In this document: positions 33,547 through 45,546 of the stretch, piece after piece | How the letters are laid out: every line of letters begins with the position of its first letter | Numbering within the stretch: the first letter of the stretch is position 1 | DNA from: Nicotiana tabacum | Taxonomy: Eukaryota; Streptophyta; Magnoliopsida; Solanales; Solanaceae | Length of the DNA stretch: 64,000 bases | Direction: 5' to 3' | Assembly (NCBI RefSeq): GCF_000715075.1 | Contig: NC_134095.1 | Coordinates: forward strand, 10,712,722 to 10,776,721 | Program-made: the position numbers and the translations under genes | Notes under the pieces: generated by a model | What the model was told of the DNA's origin: nothing | The model's database searches: none | What the model saw: only the letters and a program-made list of their open reading frames with translations

Positions 33547-35360
33547 ACGAAGAGTACGAGCCATTGAGAACTTATTTTCCCGATGAAGAAGTAATGCATA
33601 CCGGTGAGATGGAGCAAATTGAAAAACCTAGCTGGAAACTTTTCTTTGATGGGGCTGCTAACATGAAAGGAGTCGGGATATGAGCTGTGATTATTTCTGA
33701 AACCGGGCATCACTATCCTGTTACGGCTCAACTTCGGTTTTATTGCACTAATAATATGGCTGAATATGAAGCTTGTATTTTGGGGTTAAGGCTAGCTGCA
33801 GACATGGATATCCAGGAAATCTTGGTCTTGGGAGATTCGGATCTTCTGGTACACCAAATTCAAGGAGAATGGGAAATACGAGACCTGAAGCTCATACCCT
33901 ACCGACAATGTCTACATGATCTTTGTCAACGGTTTCGATCAGTGGAGTTCAGGCATATTCCAAGAATCCATAACGAGGTTGCCGATGCATTGGCTACCCA
34001 GGCATCAATGTTGCACCATTCGGACAAAGCTTATGTGGATCCATTGCATATTCAAGTCCACGATAAGCACGCTTACTGCAACATGGTTGAAGAAGAATTT
34101 GATGGTGAACCATGGTTCCACGACATCAAGGAGTATATCAAAATGGGGATATATCCAGCACAAGCCACAAGGGATCAAAAGAGAACCATTAGGCGGTTGG
34201 CAAATGGATTCTTCTTAAGTGGAGGAGTTTTGTATAAAAGAACACCAGACCTTGGATTATTAAGATGCATAGATGCTAGACAAGCTACGGTTGTCATGTC
34301 TGAAGTACATTCGGGAGTTTGCGGACCCCACATGAGCGGATATGTGTTGGCAAAGAAAATTCTCCGAGCTGGTTACTATTGGCTTACCATGGAGCGAGAT
34401 TGTATTAGTTTTGTGCGCAAATGTCATCAATGCCAGATACATGGAGATTTGATTCATTCTCCACCATCCGAGTTGCACACAATGTCGGCACCATGGCCCT
34501 TCGTCGCTTGGGGCATGGATATTATTGGACCAATTGAGCCGGCAGCATCCAATGGGCACAGGTTCATTCTGGTAGCAATTGATTATTTCACCAAATGGGT
34601 TGAGGCCAAAACATTCAAATCGGTGACCAAGAAAGCTGTGGTAGATTTTGTTCACTCAAATATCATATGTCGATTCGGAATCCCAAAGGTGATCATCACA
34701 GATAATGGTGCTAATCTTAACAGTAACTTAATAAGAGAAGTATGTCAACAGTTTAAGATTATACATCGCAATTCTACCCCATATCGGCCCAAGGCAAATG
34801 GAGCAGTCGAGGCAGCCAACAAAAACATAAAGAAGATACTTTGGAAAATGGTAGAAGGTTCAAGATAATGGTACGAAAAATTACCATTTGCGTTGTTGGG
34901 ATATCGCATTACTGTTCGCAATTTGGTAGGAGCATCTCCTTATTTGTTGGTATATGGCTCTGAGGCGGTAATTCCTGCAGAAGTTGAAATTCCTTCTCTT
35001 CGGATCGTCACCGAAGCTAAGATTGACGATGATGAATGGGTCAAAACCCATTTGGAGCAGTTAAACTTGATTGATGAAAAATGATTGGCAGCAGTATGTC
35101 ATGGCCAATTGCATCAAAGAAGAATAGCAAGAGCATACAACAAAAAGGTGCGCCCCCGAAAGTTTGAAGTGGGTCAACAGGTGTTGAAACGTATTCTTCC
35201 ACATCAGTTTGAAGCAAAGGGCAACTTTGCCCCGAATTGGCAAGGACCGTTCATTGTGACCAGAGTATTGTCCAATGGTGCATTATGTTTAACAGATATT
35301 GAAGGAAAATGCATTGACATAGCTATTAACTCTGATGTAGTAAAGAGATATTATGCATGA
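33547..35360 (+). pseudogene. pol: Ogre second RNase H and integrase, broken by three stops
   Basis: The frame resumes after the hAT in register with 28898. The second RNase H keeps its acidic residues: FFDGA (about 33646), AEYEA (33763), GDSD (33833) and VADALA (33978). This is the additional RNase H acquired by the Tat lineage. The integrase zinc finger lies at about 34308-34440 (H, H and CHQC). The catalytic core is D in WGMDIIGP, D in TDNGAN and E in AVEAAN, with exactly 35 residues between the last two. The C-terminal domain ends KRYYA. There is no chromodomain. Stops are at about 33680 (TGA), 34866 (TAA) and 35082 (TGA). The last two fit loss of a Gln and an Arg codon by C-to-T change. 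The polyprotein is inactive. Confidence 0.9.
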
Positions 35361-35554
35361 TTTTTCTTTGGTATAGTTATTGAATGTTTGTATTTGGCAT
35401 TATTTCGAAGATTGGAATGACGAAGGCAATTTATTCTGCTATCCAAACACTATATCCTTTGTTCCCCCTTTTGAGCCATATTTTGTTTCTTTCCTACCCT
35501 CTTTTGGAATCAATAAAAAAAAAATATAAAAAAAAGAGGAAAATTATAAAAGTG

Positions 35555-35593
35555 AACTACGTTTGATCTGATTCCTCAAAGAGGATACGTAGG
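35555..35593 (+). other. CTACG/CGTAG hairpin motif, copy 4
   Basis: Outer arms CTACGT/ACGTAG pair perfectly. CTGATTC is present and the inner stem is CCTC/GAGG around AAA. It is followed by GGTGCC instead of GGCAA, so the second hairpin is not of the usual form here. Confidence 0.65.
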
Positions 35594-35881
35594 TGCCTCA
35601 CGGCTCGGTCATAGGGTGCATTATATGCATAATGTGCATAAAATGAAACATCAAGAGACCCCCAATCAAGAAACTGGGGCAGGAATTGTATTGGCAATAA
35701 GAAAAATGATTCCAAGAGTTGTAATTTTAAACCCATATCAAAATTGTTTAACTTTTGATACCCTTTCATTCCAACCACATACCAAAAGACCTTTCGATCA
35801 ATCTTAGAAAAATGCCGAGTCAAGCAAATGAAGGTAATTCATAACACTCTGGTCCAAACAAAAAAAAAAAGCGATGAAAAT

Positions 35882-36060
35882 GAGAGAGTCTTATAGGTGA
35901 AAACCCGCACGGGAACCATGAGACGACGGAAGCTGAGAGAAAGTAAAATGAGAGAGTCTTATTGGTGAAAACCTTCGCAGGCACCCTAAGGTGAAAAGGA
36001 ATTAAGAAATAAATAAATGAGGGAGGTTTGTCGGTGTAAAACTCTTTAAGACACTGCAAG
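35882..36060 (+). other. Three AAAA-bulge hairpins
   Basis: Three units spaced about 69 bp, the first two starting GAGAGAGTCTTAT. Hairpins: 35896-35917 (GGT/ACC outer, CCCG/CGGG inner), 35965-35986 (GGTG/CACC, CCT/AGG) and 36034-36054 (GTGT/ACAC, CT/AG). AAAA (GAAAA in the first) separates the 5' sides of outer and inner stems in every case. Confidence 0.6.
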
Positions 36061-36680
36061 TCAAACAAGGTCCGTAAGTTGGCAAAAAGTAAAATTGGGT
36101 TGTGGAAATTTTGGAAAGATTGAAAAGGAGATTGGTTAAATAGATTGGGCTGATTAATCCACAATGCATACCCTGATCATTGGTGCCAGTAACTCCAATT
36201 AGATAAGTTCCTTATTCCTATCTCCAATAATCATCCAAATTTGGATTTTTCTTTTCATTCTTAATTGTCAAAATCGTCATGTTTCGCCACTAATAATCTT
36301 ACTCTTCTAAAGTTTTTGAGGTAAGTTTCGTTCCAAGCAAATAAAAAGGAATGTCAAGGTATACTACCAAGATTCCACAATGCAAAATACGGCCATGATA
36401 GGCGGGAAGTAATATGATGAAAATAAGATATGGGTGTGAGAAAAGTTGAATCAGAAAAGTGGTTCAGTAATGTCAGGAGAGACATATGATTACGATTGAA
36501 AGGGTTTGAAGTGAAAACAACAGTTGGGGATCCTACGGTTAAGGATCAATTATGAGGACAAAACAGTCTTTTTAACCGCTTCCAGGCAGTAAAACAGGAC
36601 AAAGAGAAACCCCACCCCCAGCAAGAATGCCACAACTAACCACCATGCCTTAAACTAACCCGGTGTGAAGTATCAGCAAG

Positions 36681-37382
36681 AAGGCGTCCACCTGGAGAAC
36701 AAGGAAGAACATTTGAAATAGCAAGCAGGCATCCACCTGGAGAACAAGGAAGAACATTTGAAATAGCAAGCATGCGTCCACCTGGAGAACAAGGAAGAAC
36801 CTTTGAAATAGCAACCAGGCGTCCACCTGGAGAACAAGGAAGAACAGTTGAAATAGCAAGCAGGCGTCCACCTGGAGAACAAGGAAGAACAGTTGAAATA
36901 GCAAGCAGGCGTCCACCTGGAGAACAAGGAAGAACCTTTGAAATAGCAAGCAGGCGTCCACCTGGAGAACAAGGAAGAACCTTTGAAATAGCAAGCAGGC
37001 GTCCACCTGGAGAACAAGGAAGAACAGTTGAAATAGCAAGCAGGCGTCCACCTGGAGAACAAGGAAGAACAATTGAAATAGCAAGCAGGCGTCCACCTGG
37101 AGAACAAGGAAGAACATTTGAAATAGCAAGCAGGCGTCCACCTGGAGAACAAGGAAGAAAAGTTGAAATAGCAAGCAGGCGTCCACCTGGAGAACAAGGA
37201 AGAACAATTGAAATAGCAAGCAGGCGTCCACCTGGAGAACAAGGAAGAACAATTGAAGTAGCAAGCAGGCGTCCACCTGGAGAACAAGGAAGAACAATTG
37301 AAGCAGCATGCAGGCATCCACCTGGAAAACAAGGAAGAACAATTGAAGTATCAGCAATCAGGCGTACACCTGGAGAACAAAG
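36681..37382 (+). repeat. 45-bp tandem array, about 16 units, behind Ogre pol
   Basis: Units of exactly 45 bp with the core CAGGCGTCCACCTGGAGAAC. Variation is mostly in the 'agttgaaata' part. The last unit has a small insertion. CAGG and CCTG flank a 6-base loop in each unit. Because 45 is a multiple of three, the array is open in several frames on both strands (up to 235 codons). I regard these as non-coding, since no frame has a stand-alone start context or family similarity. Confidence 0.92.
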
Positions 37383-38033
37383 GAATATAATTCAAAAGAG
37401 GTCAGGAGCCCCCCTGAAGAACAGAATGGCGATTTATTTTTGATATTGTTGGTTGAAGTCAGGAACCCGCCTGCAAAACAGAGGAATACATGTCAAGATC
37501 AAGCGGAAAGCAGTAATGAGGAGGGTTACAACAAAAATCCTCAGCATAACAAGCTTTAACATAGGAAGCAGTTGTTCCCAACAGACAAAACGGAATAAAG
37601 TTTACGCTCGAAAGGTAAAAGGCCAGTGTCATCCCCAACAGTTTTTGAAAGAAAGGCACCAGGGAAAACACAAGATGACAAGAGTGAAGCAACCAGAGCA
37701 AAGGGAAGACAGATAAGATTTTGTAATTCCTGGCTTAGTCTAGCTTCTTATTTTCTTTTGGCACAGTGTAATAAGGAGATCGGGAGGCAGTAGCAACAGC
37801 AAGCAACAAGAGTAACAGCAATCCCAGGGTAGTCCCAGCTACCAAAACTTCCCGAACTACATTGACCTGATTCCCTTTTAGCCAGGGATATGTAAGAAAC
37901 CTTTGAAGCAAGGTTCGGTCAAATCTTTCAAAAATGCTTTACTCGGAATAGTCAAACGGGCAAAAATCGCTCGTATCCGCTCACTTTATCTTTGTACGAA
38001 AACTCTTCGTGTTTTCGGACAAAGAGGAGCAGC
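37383..38033 (+). mobile_element. 3' end of Ogre internal region, polypurine tract
   Basis: Two more single CAGG...CCTG motifs occur (about 37391 and 37459). The unstructured remainder ends with the purine-rich ACAAAGAGGAGCAGC immediately before the 3' LTR, which serves as polypurine tract. Confidence 0.65.
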
Positions 38034-41000
38034 TGTGAGAACGTGATTTTTGCCTCACAAGAACTACTCCAAAAGAAATCACAAATAATTTTTCTTTGTG
38101 TGCAATTTTTTGAATTTTCTTGGCATTTCGTCTGTGCATGTTCATCTTTATTCTAATTAAGGAAAAATACAAAAATGGTAATGTAGATGCGTATGCATTC
38201 CGGAATTAATATTGCATTTTTAGAATTAATTAATCATTAGTTTATATAAAAGGATAATAATAATAATATATTTAGGAAATTATAAACTATGGTTTGGTTT
38301 TGAAAGAAGGAAAATCAAAAAAAATATATAATTGTTATAATTTTGTCATTTAAGTATGCCTTTTTGTGGTTGTGATTTTTAACTACTTGTTTAATTTGTA
38401 TGATATTTATTGTCAAAGTGTTAATTAATTTTTACAATTTAATTAGGAATAAAAGTAGAAAATGAAAAGAAGTTGAAAAATAGGCAAATCAGATCTGGGC
38501 CAAGAAACTTTAAACAAAAAATCAGGCCCAAAACTTTCTCTATACCAGGCCAAATCCGGTCCACCTGCATCCAATCCAAACGACGTCGTATTGGAAACCT
38601 ACATCTGGACCGTCGATCAAGATAATTTAATGGTCCAGATCAATTCTCTTGTTAAACCAAACGACACCATATGGCTTTATTTGATCAGGACCGTTCATCG
38701 TTATTAATCCAATGGCTCTCAGGCTTTCCCTCCTGACCCGACCCATCCCCATCTGAGACCGACCCAATCCCCACTAAACCAAAACGACACCGTTCCTTTA
38801 AGTGGATAGATCATGGCCATCTATCTTGCCTGATCTAATGGCTCATATCAGACCACCCCTACCCTATATAAGCTAAATTCCTAACCCAGCCCCCTAACCA
38901 AACACCCCCCCTCCTTCTCCTATTCATCATCGTCCCTAAGACGATGCCCCCAAACCCTAGCCGCCCTAGCTCCCCCTCGCCTGAAACCCGGCGGCAACTA
39001 CGCTGCCGGTCACCAAACCAACACCCTAAGATCACCTGACCATCCTCTATCCAAATTTGGTAACCACTGAGCTCGAATCTTCCTGGAGTTTCTCGAATCT
39101 CAGGGGCAATTTGGGAATGAGACAGTAGGGATAATACTTTAGTTTAGTGCTTTGTTAAATAGGGTATTAATTAATGCAATAATGGGGGACAAAGGGGATT
39201 GAGAGTGCTGAAAATAAGGGAAAAGTTTTCTTAGTGGAACTAAAAGTGAAATTGAGGGAAGTGGGAAATTTCTGATTTTTAAAAGGGGAAAAGGGGTCTG
39301 GGCAGTAGGCTGGGGAGGAAAAAATAAGTTGTATAAGAGGGGGTATTGGGAATGATTTAAAAGAGAGGACACAGGGAGGACACACAGAAAAATATAGACA
39401 GAAAAAAGAGATAGAAAAAAAGAAAGAGAACAAAAACACTGATTAACACACACAGAAAGGCAGAACACGGAAAAATAAGGAAGAAAGAGAGAAAAATCAG
39501 AAATATTGTTTCCTCATATCTGTCTGGGCTTGTTTGGTGATACTGTTTGATTGAATCTGAAATTTTCTTAAAATTTCTGCTACTGTTCATCTGGTTTTCA
39601 TGGTTTCTGTCGGTTTTGTTCAAATCTGCTGAATTGATTAGCATTCTTCTGCTGTTGGGTTTCTGTTGCTGCTGATGCTAAAATATTACCTCTTTTACCC
39701 TCATTTCCAGGTATATATCTGTAGACTCATGTCATGAAAAACTTCAATATTGCAAATAAATGAAGTTTGGAATTGCAATTATGTCCTCTACTAATTTAAA
39801 TCTATTAGTTAAGTTTCAGTTTTTCTTTTAGTTAGCTAATGTAGTATTATACTTGACATGAGGAGCTATTAGCCAACTGGCCTTTTGGAGTAGTATAAAC
39901 TCTGTTGTAATCTTATTTATTCTGAAGTTTAGTGGTAACATTTATTTTCGAATTGTCAAGATAGGCAACACGGCAGAAAACTAACCATTAATTAAATTTT
40001 GTAATCTTGTTGGCTAAGTATAGGATAGTATGGAAATATCAAGGAACCACATTACTAGTATATCTCGTCAAGCATCCGATTTTTGTTTAAAGCTAGATGA
40101 TGTAAGTTGTTTCTTGTTCGTATATGGCATGATAACGGTTATGTGTATAACTACAGGTAAGAGGTGAATTGATATAATCCATTACGTTTAAGATATTGGA
40201 ATATTACGGATGGTTCAGATGTATAATTACGTTACATGTAATGTCATTTTATTAAATCAATTTGTAGTCTCTTTCTTAATAACAAATGGCCCATTTACTT
40301 TAGGAATGCGATTAATTCATTTCTTAAAAATAGTATATACAATAATGTCAATGATTTTACAAAGTGTAGATTTAGTATTTGTAAATAGCTTGCATAAGCC
40401 GAGAAAAAAAAATTGGTTTAATTTTACCTATCCCAAATTCAATCATCGTAAGCAAATTAACCAAATAATTTGACCTTTGGACTAAAAACTAGTTGTGTAG
40501 AAGAAGGTCGGATTTATAAATACTAAAAATGCAACATTTAAGTCAAAGATATACAAACTAGAGTTCGTTCTGAATAGAACAATGAAAATTCTTCGAAAAC
40601 TATTAGTTTGCTTATCAATTAATTCTTTCCTAGTTTTGCACGTAATTCGCTTTTTTTTTTCAAACATATACATTTAGTCTTAAGCCTAGGAAAATAACAA
40701 ATAAATTGTGCATATAATTATCAAGTACTAAAAATACATAAACAAAATACGGATATTGTATTCACGATAAAAATGGTAAATTTAGTTGCACGTTATTTAT
40801 TTTTCATCTCATTAATTCTTTAAATTTAAATAGGTTTGAGGTATATAATTCATATGTTTAAAATATAACTTGTGGTCAACACCTAATAAATTTTGATTTC
40901 TTTTCAAGAAATGTGGAGGCGTCCCAATCGGTGATTTCCCATGACTTTCATATTTAAAATAGATGGATATAATAAATATTTGTAGAAATTTTATATTACC

Positions 41001-41727
41001 ATCAAGAATATTTTGTGTAATTAGGGATACGTTCGCGTGACCTAATTACATTTCTAAAAAAAAATTCGGATTATGCGTTCGCGCAACTTCGAGCAAATTT
41101 TTTAATAAAAGGGGGTTCTTCGGAGGATATTAAATTAATTTCATATAACCCGAGATGTGCAGTTCACTATTTAATCATACAAGAGTAACGAATGTTCGTA
41201 ATTTTATTTTAAGCACAATTTCGGCCATAATTTTTTATATAATAAAAAAATATAAAAAATATTATCAATCTTATTGTGTACACGTATGCGTGACACGATT
41301 CTTTACATTTATAAAAATATATAAAACGAATATACGTACGTGTGATTCATTTCAAGAAAGGTCTATAATTGTAAACAATCTCAACAAAAGCAGTAACCAA
41401 ATCATGTAACAAGAAAAATGTATTTAGTAAATCAAGATAATTAGGCCAAGTATAAAAATGGTTAAGCAACCATGCTAGAACCACGGAATTCGGGAATGCC
41501 TAACACCTTCTCCCGGATTAACAGAATTCCTTACTCGGATTTTTGGTTCGCAAAACGACAAATAGAGTCATTCTTTTCCTCGATTCGGGATTAAAATTGG
41601 TGACTTGGGACACCCTAAATCTCCCAAGTGGCGACTCTGAAATAAATAAGCAAATCCCGTTTCGACTGTCCTTTAATTGGAAAAAACTCCTTCACCCCTC
41701 GCGGTGGCGGAAAAAGGAGGTGTGACA
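38034..41727 (+). mobile_element. 3' LTR of the complete Ogre element (3694 bp)
   Basis: Begins TGTGAGAACGTG, ends GGTGTGACA and is followed by ACTTA (41728-41732), matching the 5' flank. TATA box at 38865-38872. By eye it differs from the 5' LTR by a few bases per hundred at most, apart from the 1144-bp deletion at 39100/39101. A fairly recent insertion is implied. Confidence 0.93.
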
Positions 41728-41922
41728 ACTTATACCTTATAGAGAGTGGGGTAATTAGCACCGGTATAACTTATACATTCTTCTTACAAATTATGGGATT
41801 GCCATATTTAATACAACATGCCAAACAATTGATAAAAAAGGATCCCAGCATAACTTTTCCTAGCATAACTTATACCAGTATAACTTATCCCAGCATAAGT
41901 CGTATTCAAACCAAACGACCCC
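41728..41922 (+). mobile_element. Tourist-like MITE, right half
   Basis: Starts with the duplicated ACTTA and carries several 'ccagcataactta' repeats. Ends ACCAAACGACCCC, the inverse of the left TIR, followed by TTA (41923-41925). Confidence 0.85.
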
Positions 41923-43202
41923 TTAGTTGTTGTTTAATAATTGGGTATTTTTTTAATTTTACACGAAAAATTGATTAAAAAAAATATTATTTGACTAAAA
42001 AAATATTTCGAATATAAAATAAAATAATAGTAGGGGTATTTTTTTCTTAATTTCAACTCTTTGTACAGTCCATTTAATAGTACTTTTATTTTTTCTTCGT
42101 ATTAGACATTATGTAGTGGTAATGTACTGCCAATACGGAGGATTCTTATAAAATTTATTTTATTAAACCTTCCTACATATTTTTAATGAGAATTTAATAG
42201 ACAAAATTTTATTAATTTTAAAATCTTAAATATTAAAAATTAGCATAGAATGTATGTAGTCTAAAAAATAGGTTATTGCAGTTATGTCCTATCTTTATGA
42301 GTTCTTCCATTTAATATTTTAGCGCTATTTTAATATATTAATATTGTATTATGATTTTATAATAATATAGGCTCTCATTCTTCTAAATAGATTTGGATAA
42401 TATAATACATTCTTAAATTAAATTAGTAATAGGACATTATAAAACGTTTTTAAATTAAATAAATAATAGAAATTTTAAAGAAGTATATCCTAAAAGCAAT
42501 AGGATTACATGACTAACTATATTTACTTTTTTAATTTTATATGTATTAAACAGCCCCAAAGTAATTATACTAATATGATTCCTAAAGGTAATCATGTAGG
42601 ATTCCTAATTTGTAGTATTATATCATGATACTAATAGGATTATAAGGATAATATCCAAAATTCCGGTTATGTTCTTTTATTATGAGTTATTATGCTTAAT
42701 AATATAAGGTTATTTTTGTAAACCAACAATGTATTCATATTTTTATAATAATATAGATATAGATAGATAAAAAAAATTATTATTAGTGGACTTCAAAATT
42801 CTAATTTTTTAGTAAAATTCTAAACGTATAATTTTATACAACATAGATTATCTATTTGAAATAACACTTTAGCTTTCAAAAATTTAGTAGATAAAAATTG
42901 AGAAGAAGCAAAAGTTGAACGATTAATATGAATAGGAATAGTTTTCCTAAAAAATCCAGAAGATTTGGTGCAAGATTTTTTGTTCTTAAAAAGAAACTTT
43001 TTATGGACACGTGTTTCTAATCAAAGTTGGATTCGATTTACTTCATAATTGATGGCAAGTATATATTCGGTTCGTCATATATCCTATCCTATATATAACT
43101 CATCCAAAATTTAATATTATATTATAAGTGATTACAATTTCGTCCTTATATAAATTAAATGTGTAAGGCTTTTTTTGTAAACCGACATTGTATTCATGCT
43201 TT
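41923..43202 (+). repeat. Repeat family copy A, right part, and AT-rich flank
   Basis: 41923 to about 42625 aligns with 44872-45540 ('ttaataattgg', 'atgtagtggtaatgta', 'gaggattcttat.aaattttat', 'ataataatatag'). The rest is AT-rich with repeated 'tttataataatatag' motifs typical of inverted Helitron 5' ends. No ORF. Confidence 0.55.
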
Positions 43203-43231
43203 TATAATAACTAGTATCTATAAACGTGCAT
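43203..43231 (-). mobile_element. Helitron-like 3' terminus
   Basis: On the minus strand a hairpin CGTGCAATGCACG is followed after about ten bases by CTAG and then T. This is the layout of plant Helitron 3' ends. The matching 5' end was not identified with confidence; a candidate TCCTATATTATTATAAAAG lies near 45337 but is shared by both copies of the repeat family. Confidence 0.35.
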
Positions 43232-44264
43232 TGCACGTTAATAATGACACATGATGATTTAAATATTTATTTATATAAAGGAACAATAAAATTTAATTAA
43301 TGAGAGAAATTTTATATATAATACTACAACAATCATCTAAATACCGAAAAATATTGTTACATTAGCATAATACGTGAATTCAAAAGGAAATGACATCATC
43401 TAACTTACATAAATGATCAATTTTAGTCATGTTAAGTAGATAATTACGTATTGTAGTTTAAAGGTATCTAATGTGATGACATATTACCGAACACTTCTTT
43501 ATAGACGATGTTTTTTTTTGTATATGTTTCCTTATAATACTTTGGTTATTCTGCCATAACCAGAACTCATGTTGTCGATATTGATATCTCTATTGAAAGT
43601 GCAACATATAGTTATTCGCATAAGAAAATATATTATGGTAAATATAGTCCAATATTTAGGATGTTTGCCCTTGTGCTTTATTTATTATAACTACAAAACA
43701 TAAACATATTGAAAATTATTCTACACAAATTTAGAAGGATATTCTTTAGTTTCGAAAGACGAAAGTTGAATTCGGTGATAAACACATACTTAGGAGCACA
43801 TTGATCAGTATCATAAGTTTTGCATGTATGACGTTATTGTCAAAACTTCTATATACCGTATGTGTACTATTACATAAGCTATTCAGCGGATCTAAATTTG
43901 CAGTAGCATGACTGGCATTAAAATCAACCTATATGCAATGAAAAATGGAAGATCAATTTTAACTTAGTCTATTATATATAATTATATATATATAGTGACA
44001 CTAACATACGTAAGAAATAATGAACTTGACAACAAACATGTACGTTAGAAGACCATTTGGTATTAAAGTATTTAAATATTTTTCTTGGTAATAACTGTTG
44101 GTATCATCTTCTGCTGAGTCAAAACTAAAAAGTATTTTATTTTTACTATAAAACTTATCAATCAACCTTTTATTTAGTTGATCAACAAATTCATTCCTGC
44201 TATCTAAGATAGCTCTTTAATTTCAATCATGTAATTCTCCTAAATTGCATTTTAATCCAATAAT
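43232..44264. other. AT-rich sequence without genes
   Basis: No ORF, repeat array or element end could be supported here. Confidence 0.4.
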
Positions 44265-45546
44265 GAAATTATTCTCCTTATTAAATGCTCTCCTATTACC
44301 ATTGAGGTTGATAATCAAGTGTTCTAGAAGAACCAAATAATCTTTTATTAGATGTTCTTCTTCGTTTCTGACACGAAGCAAGAAGTCACTGAATGTTGAA
44401 TATGTTCTTACTTTTATATTTCTTGTCAATTGAATATTTTTCATTTGAGGTCATAAGTATAATTAAGGCAAGCTAGCTTTTACGGTTTCTGATTTCGTCA
44501 ATTTTTCGTACTTGACAGAAATCACCTCCCTAAAATCTTTTTTTAACTTGAAAAATAATTTTACTCATATAAAGATTTTAAAAAATAATCTAATTGTATT
44601 CTCTTGCTAAATAATTAATTAAATTTTTTGATTATTTGGTTTAACATAAAATATAATTTATTTTCTATTGATTTACATTCTTAATAATAGTTCATCTCAT
44701 ATTTGAATATTTAACCGTAATTATAATTTTATCCACCATAAATTTATTTTTAAAGAGAAAAAAGATCAATTTGACATTCCACTTTTAGATCTTTATGTTT
44801 GCAAATCATTAGTAGTATTGGCTCTTACCAATCTCTTTGTTTCTCATACATTTATATTCTTAAAAATTTTCTTAGTTGTTCTTAATAATTGGATATATTT
44901 TTCTACATTACACGGAAAATTAATAATAAAAAAATATTATTTGAGTAGAAAGCGGCTCAGATATAATATAATAATATATTATTGCAGGGATTGTTTTCTC
45001 AATTTCAACGCTCTATGCAATCCTTTTAGCATTTCTTTTATTTTATCTTGGTATTGAATATTATAGAGTGGTAATGTATTACCACCACTATGGAGGATTC
45101 TTATGAAATTTTATTTTTATTAAACCTTCCTACATATTTTTAATAAGAATCCAATAGATAAGATTGTATTGATTTTAAAATCTTAAATATTACAAAAATT
45201 AACATAGAAGTTATTGTAGTTCAAAAAAATAAGTTATTACAACTATGTCATTTCCGTGTGAGTTCTTCTGTTTAATATTTCAGGGTTATTTTGGTTTATT
45301 CAATATTATATTTGTGCTTTTATAATAATATAGGATCTCTTGTTTCAAAATGTTTTTAGACAATATAATACGTTTTCAAATTAAATTAGCAATAGGAATT
45401 TTTTAAGAAGTATATCATAAAAGTAATAGGATTACATGTCTAAAATTATATCCATATCCCGAAAGTAATTATACTAATAGAAAATCTAACATGTTCCTAA
45501 ATTTAATAGGTTTACATGCTAACATGTAGTATTATATATCTATGCA
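44265..45546 (+). repeat. Repeat family copy B, with empty MITE site
   Basis: Diverged copy of the sequence around the central MITE. At 44872-44874 it has a single TTA where copy A has TTA-MITE-TTA. It lacks the solo LTR found in copy A. It is cut at 45547 by an LTR. No ORF of note. Confidence 0.7.

Larger units (their letters stand above)
35361..36680 (+). mobile_element. Post-pol non-coding region of Ogre with structured motifs
   Basis: No ORF of note. It contains copy 4 of the CTACG hairpin and three units of a hairpin with an AAAA strand (35880-36060). A corresponding stretch is found inverted at about 51050-52080 in the minus-strand derivative, with the same order. Confidence 0.7.

Noticed and set aside
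36650..37443. Long overlapping ORFs (219-235 codons) on both strands
   Set aside because: They follow from a 45-bp repeat without stops. The unit length is a multiple of three, so any open frame stays open, and there is no family similarity.
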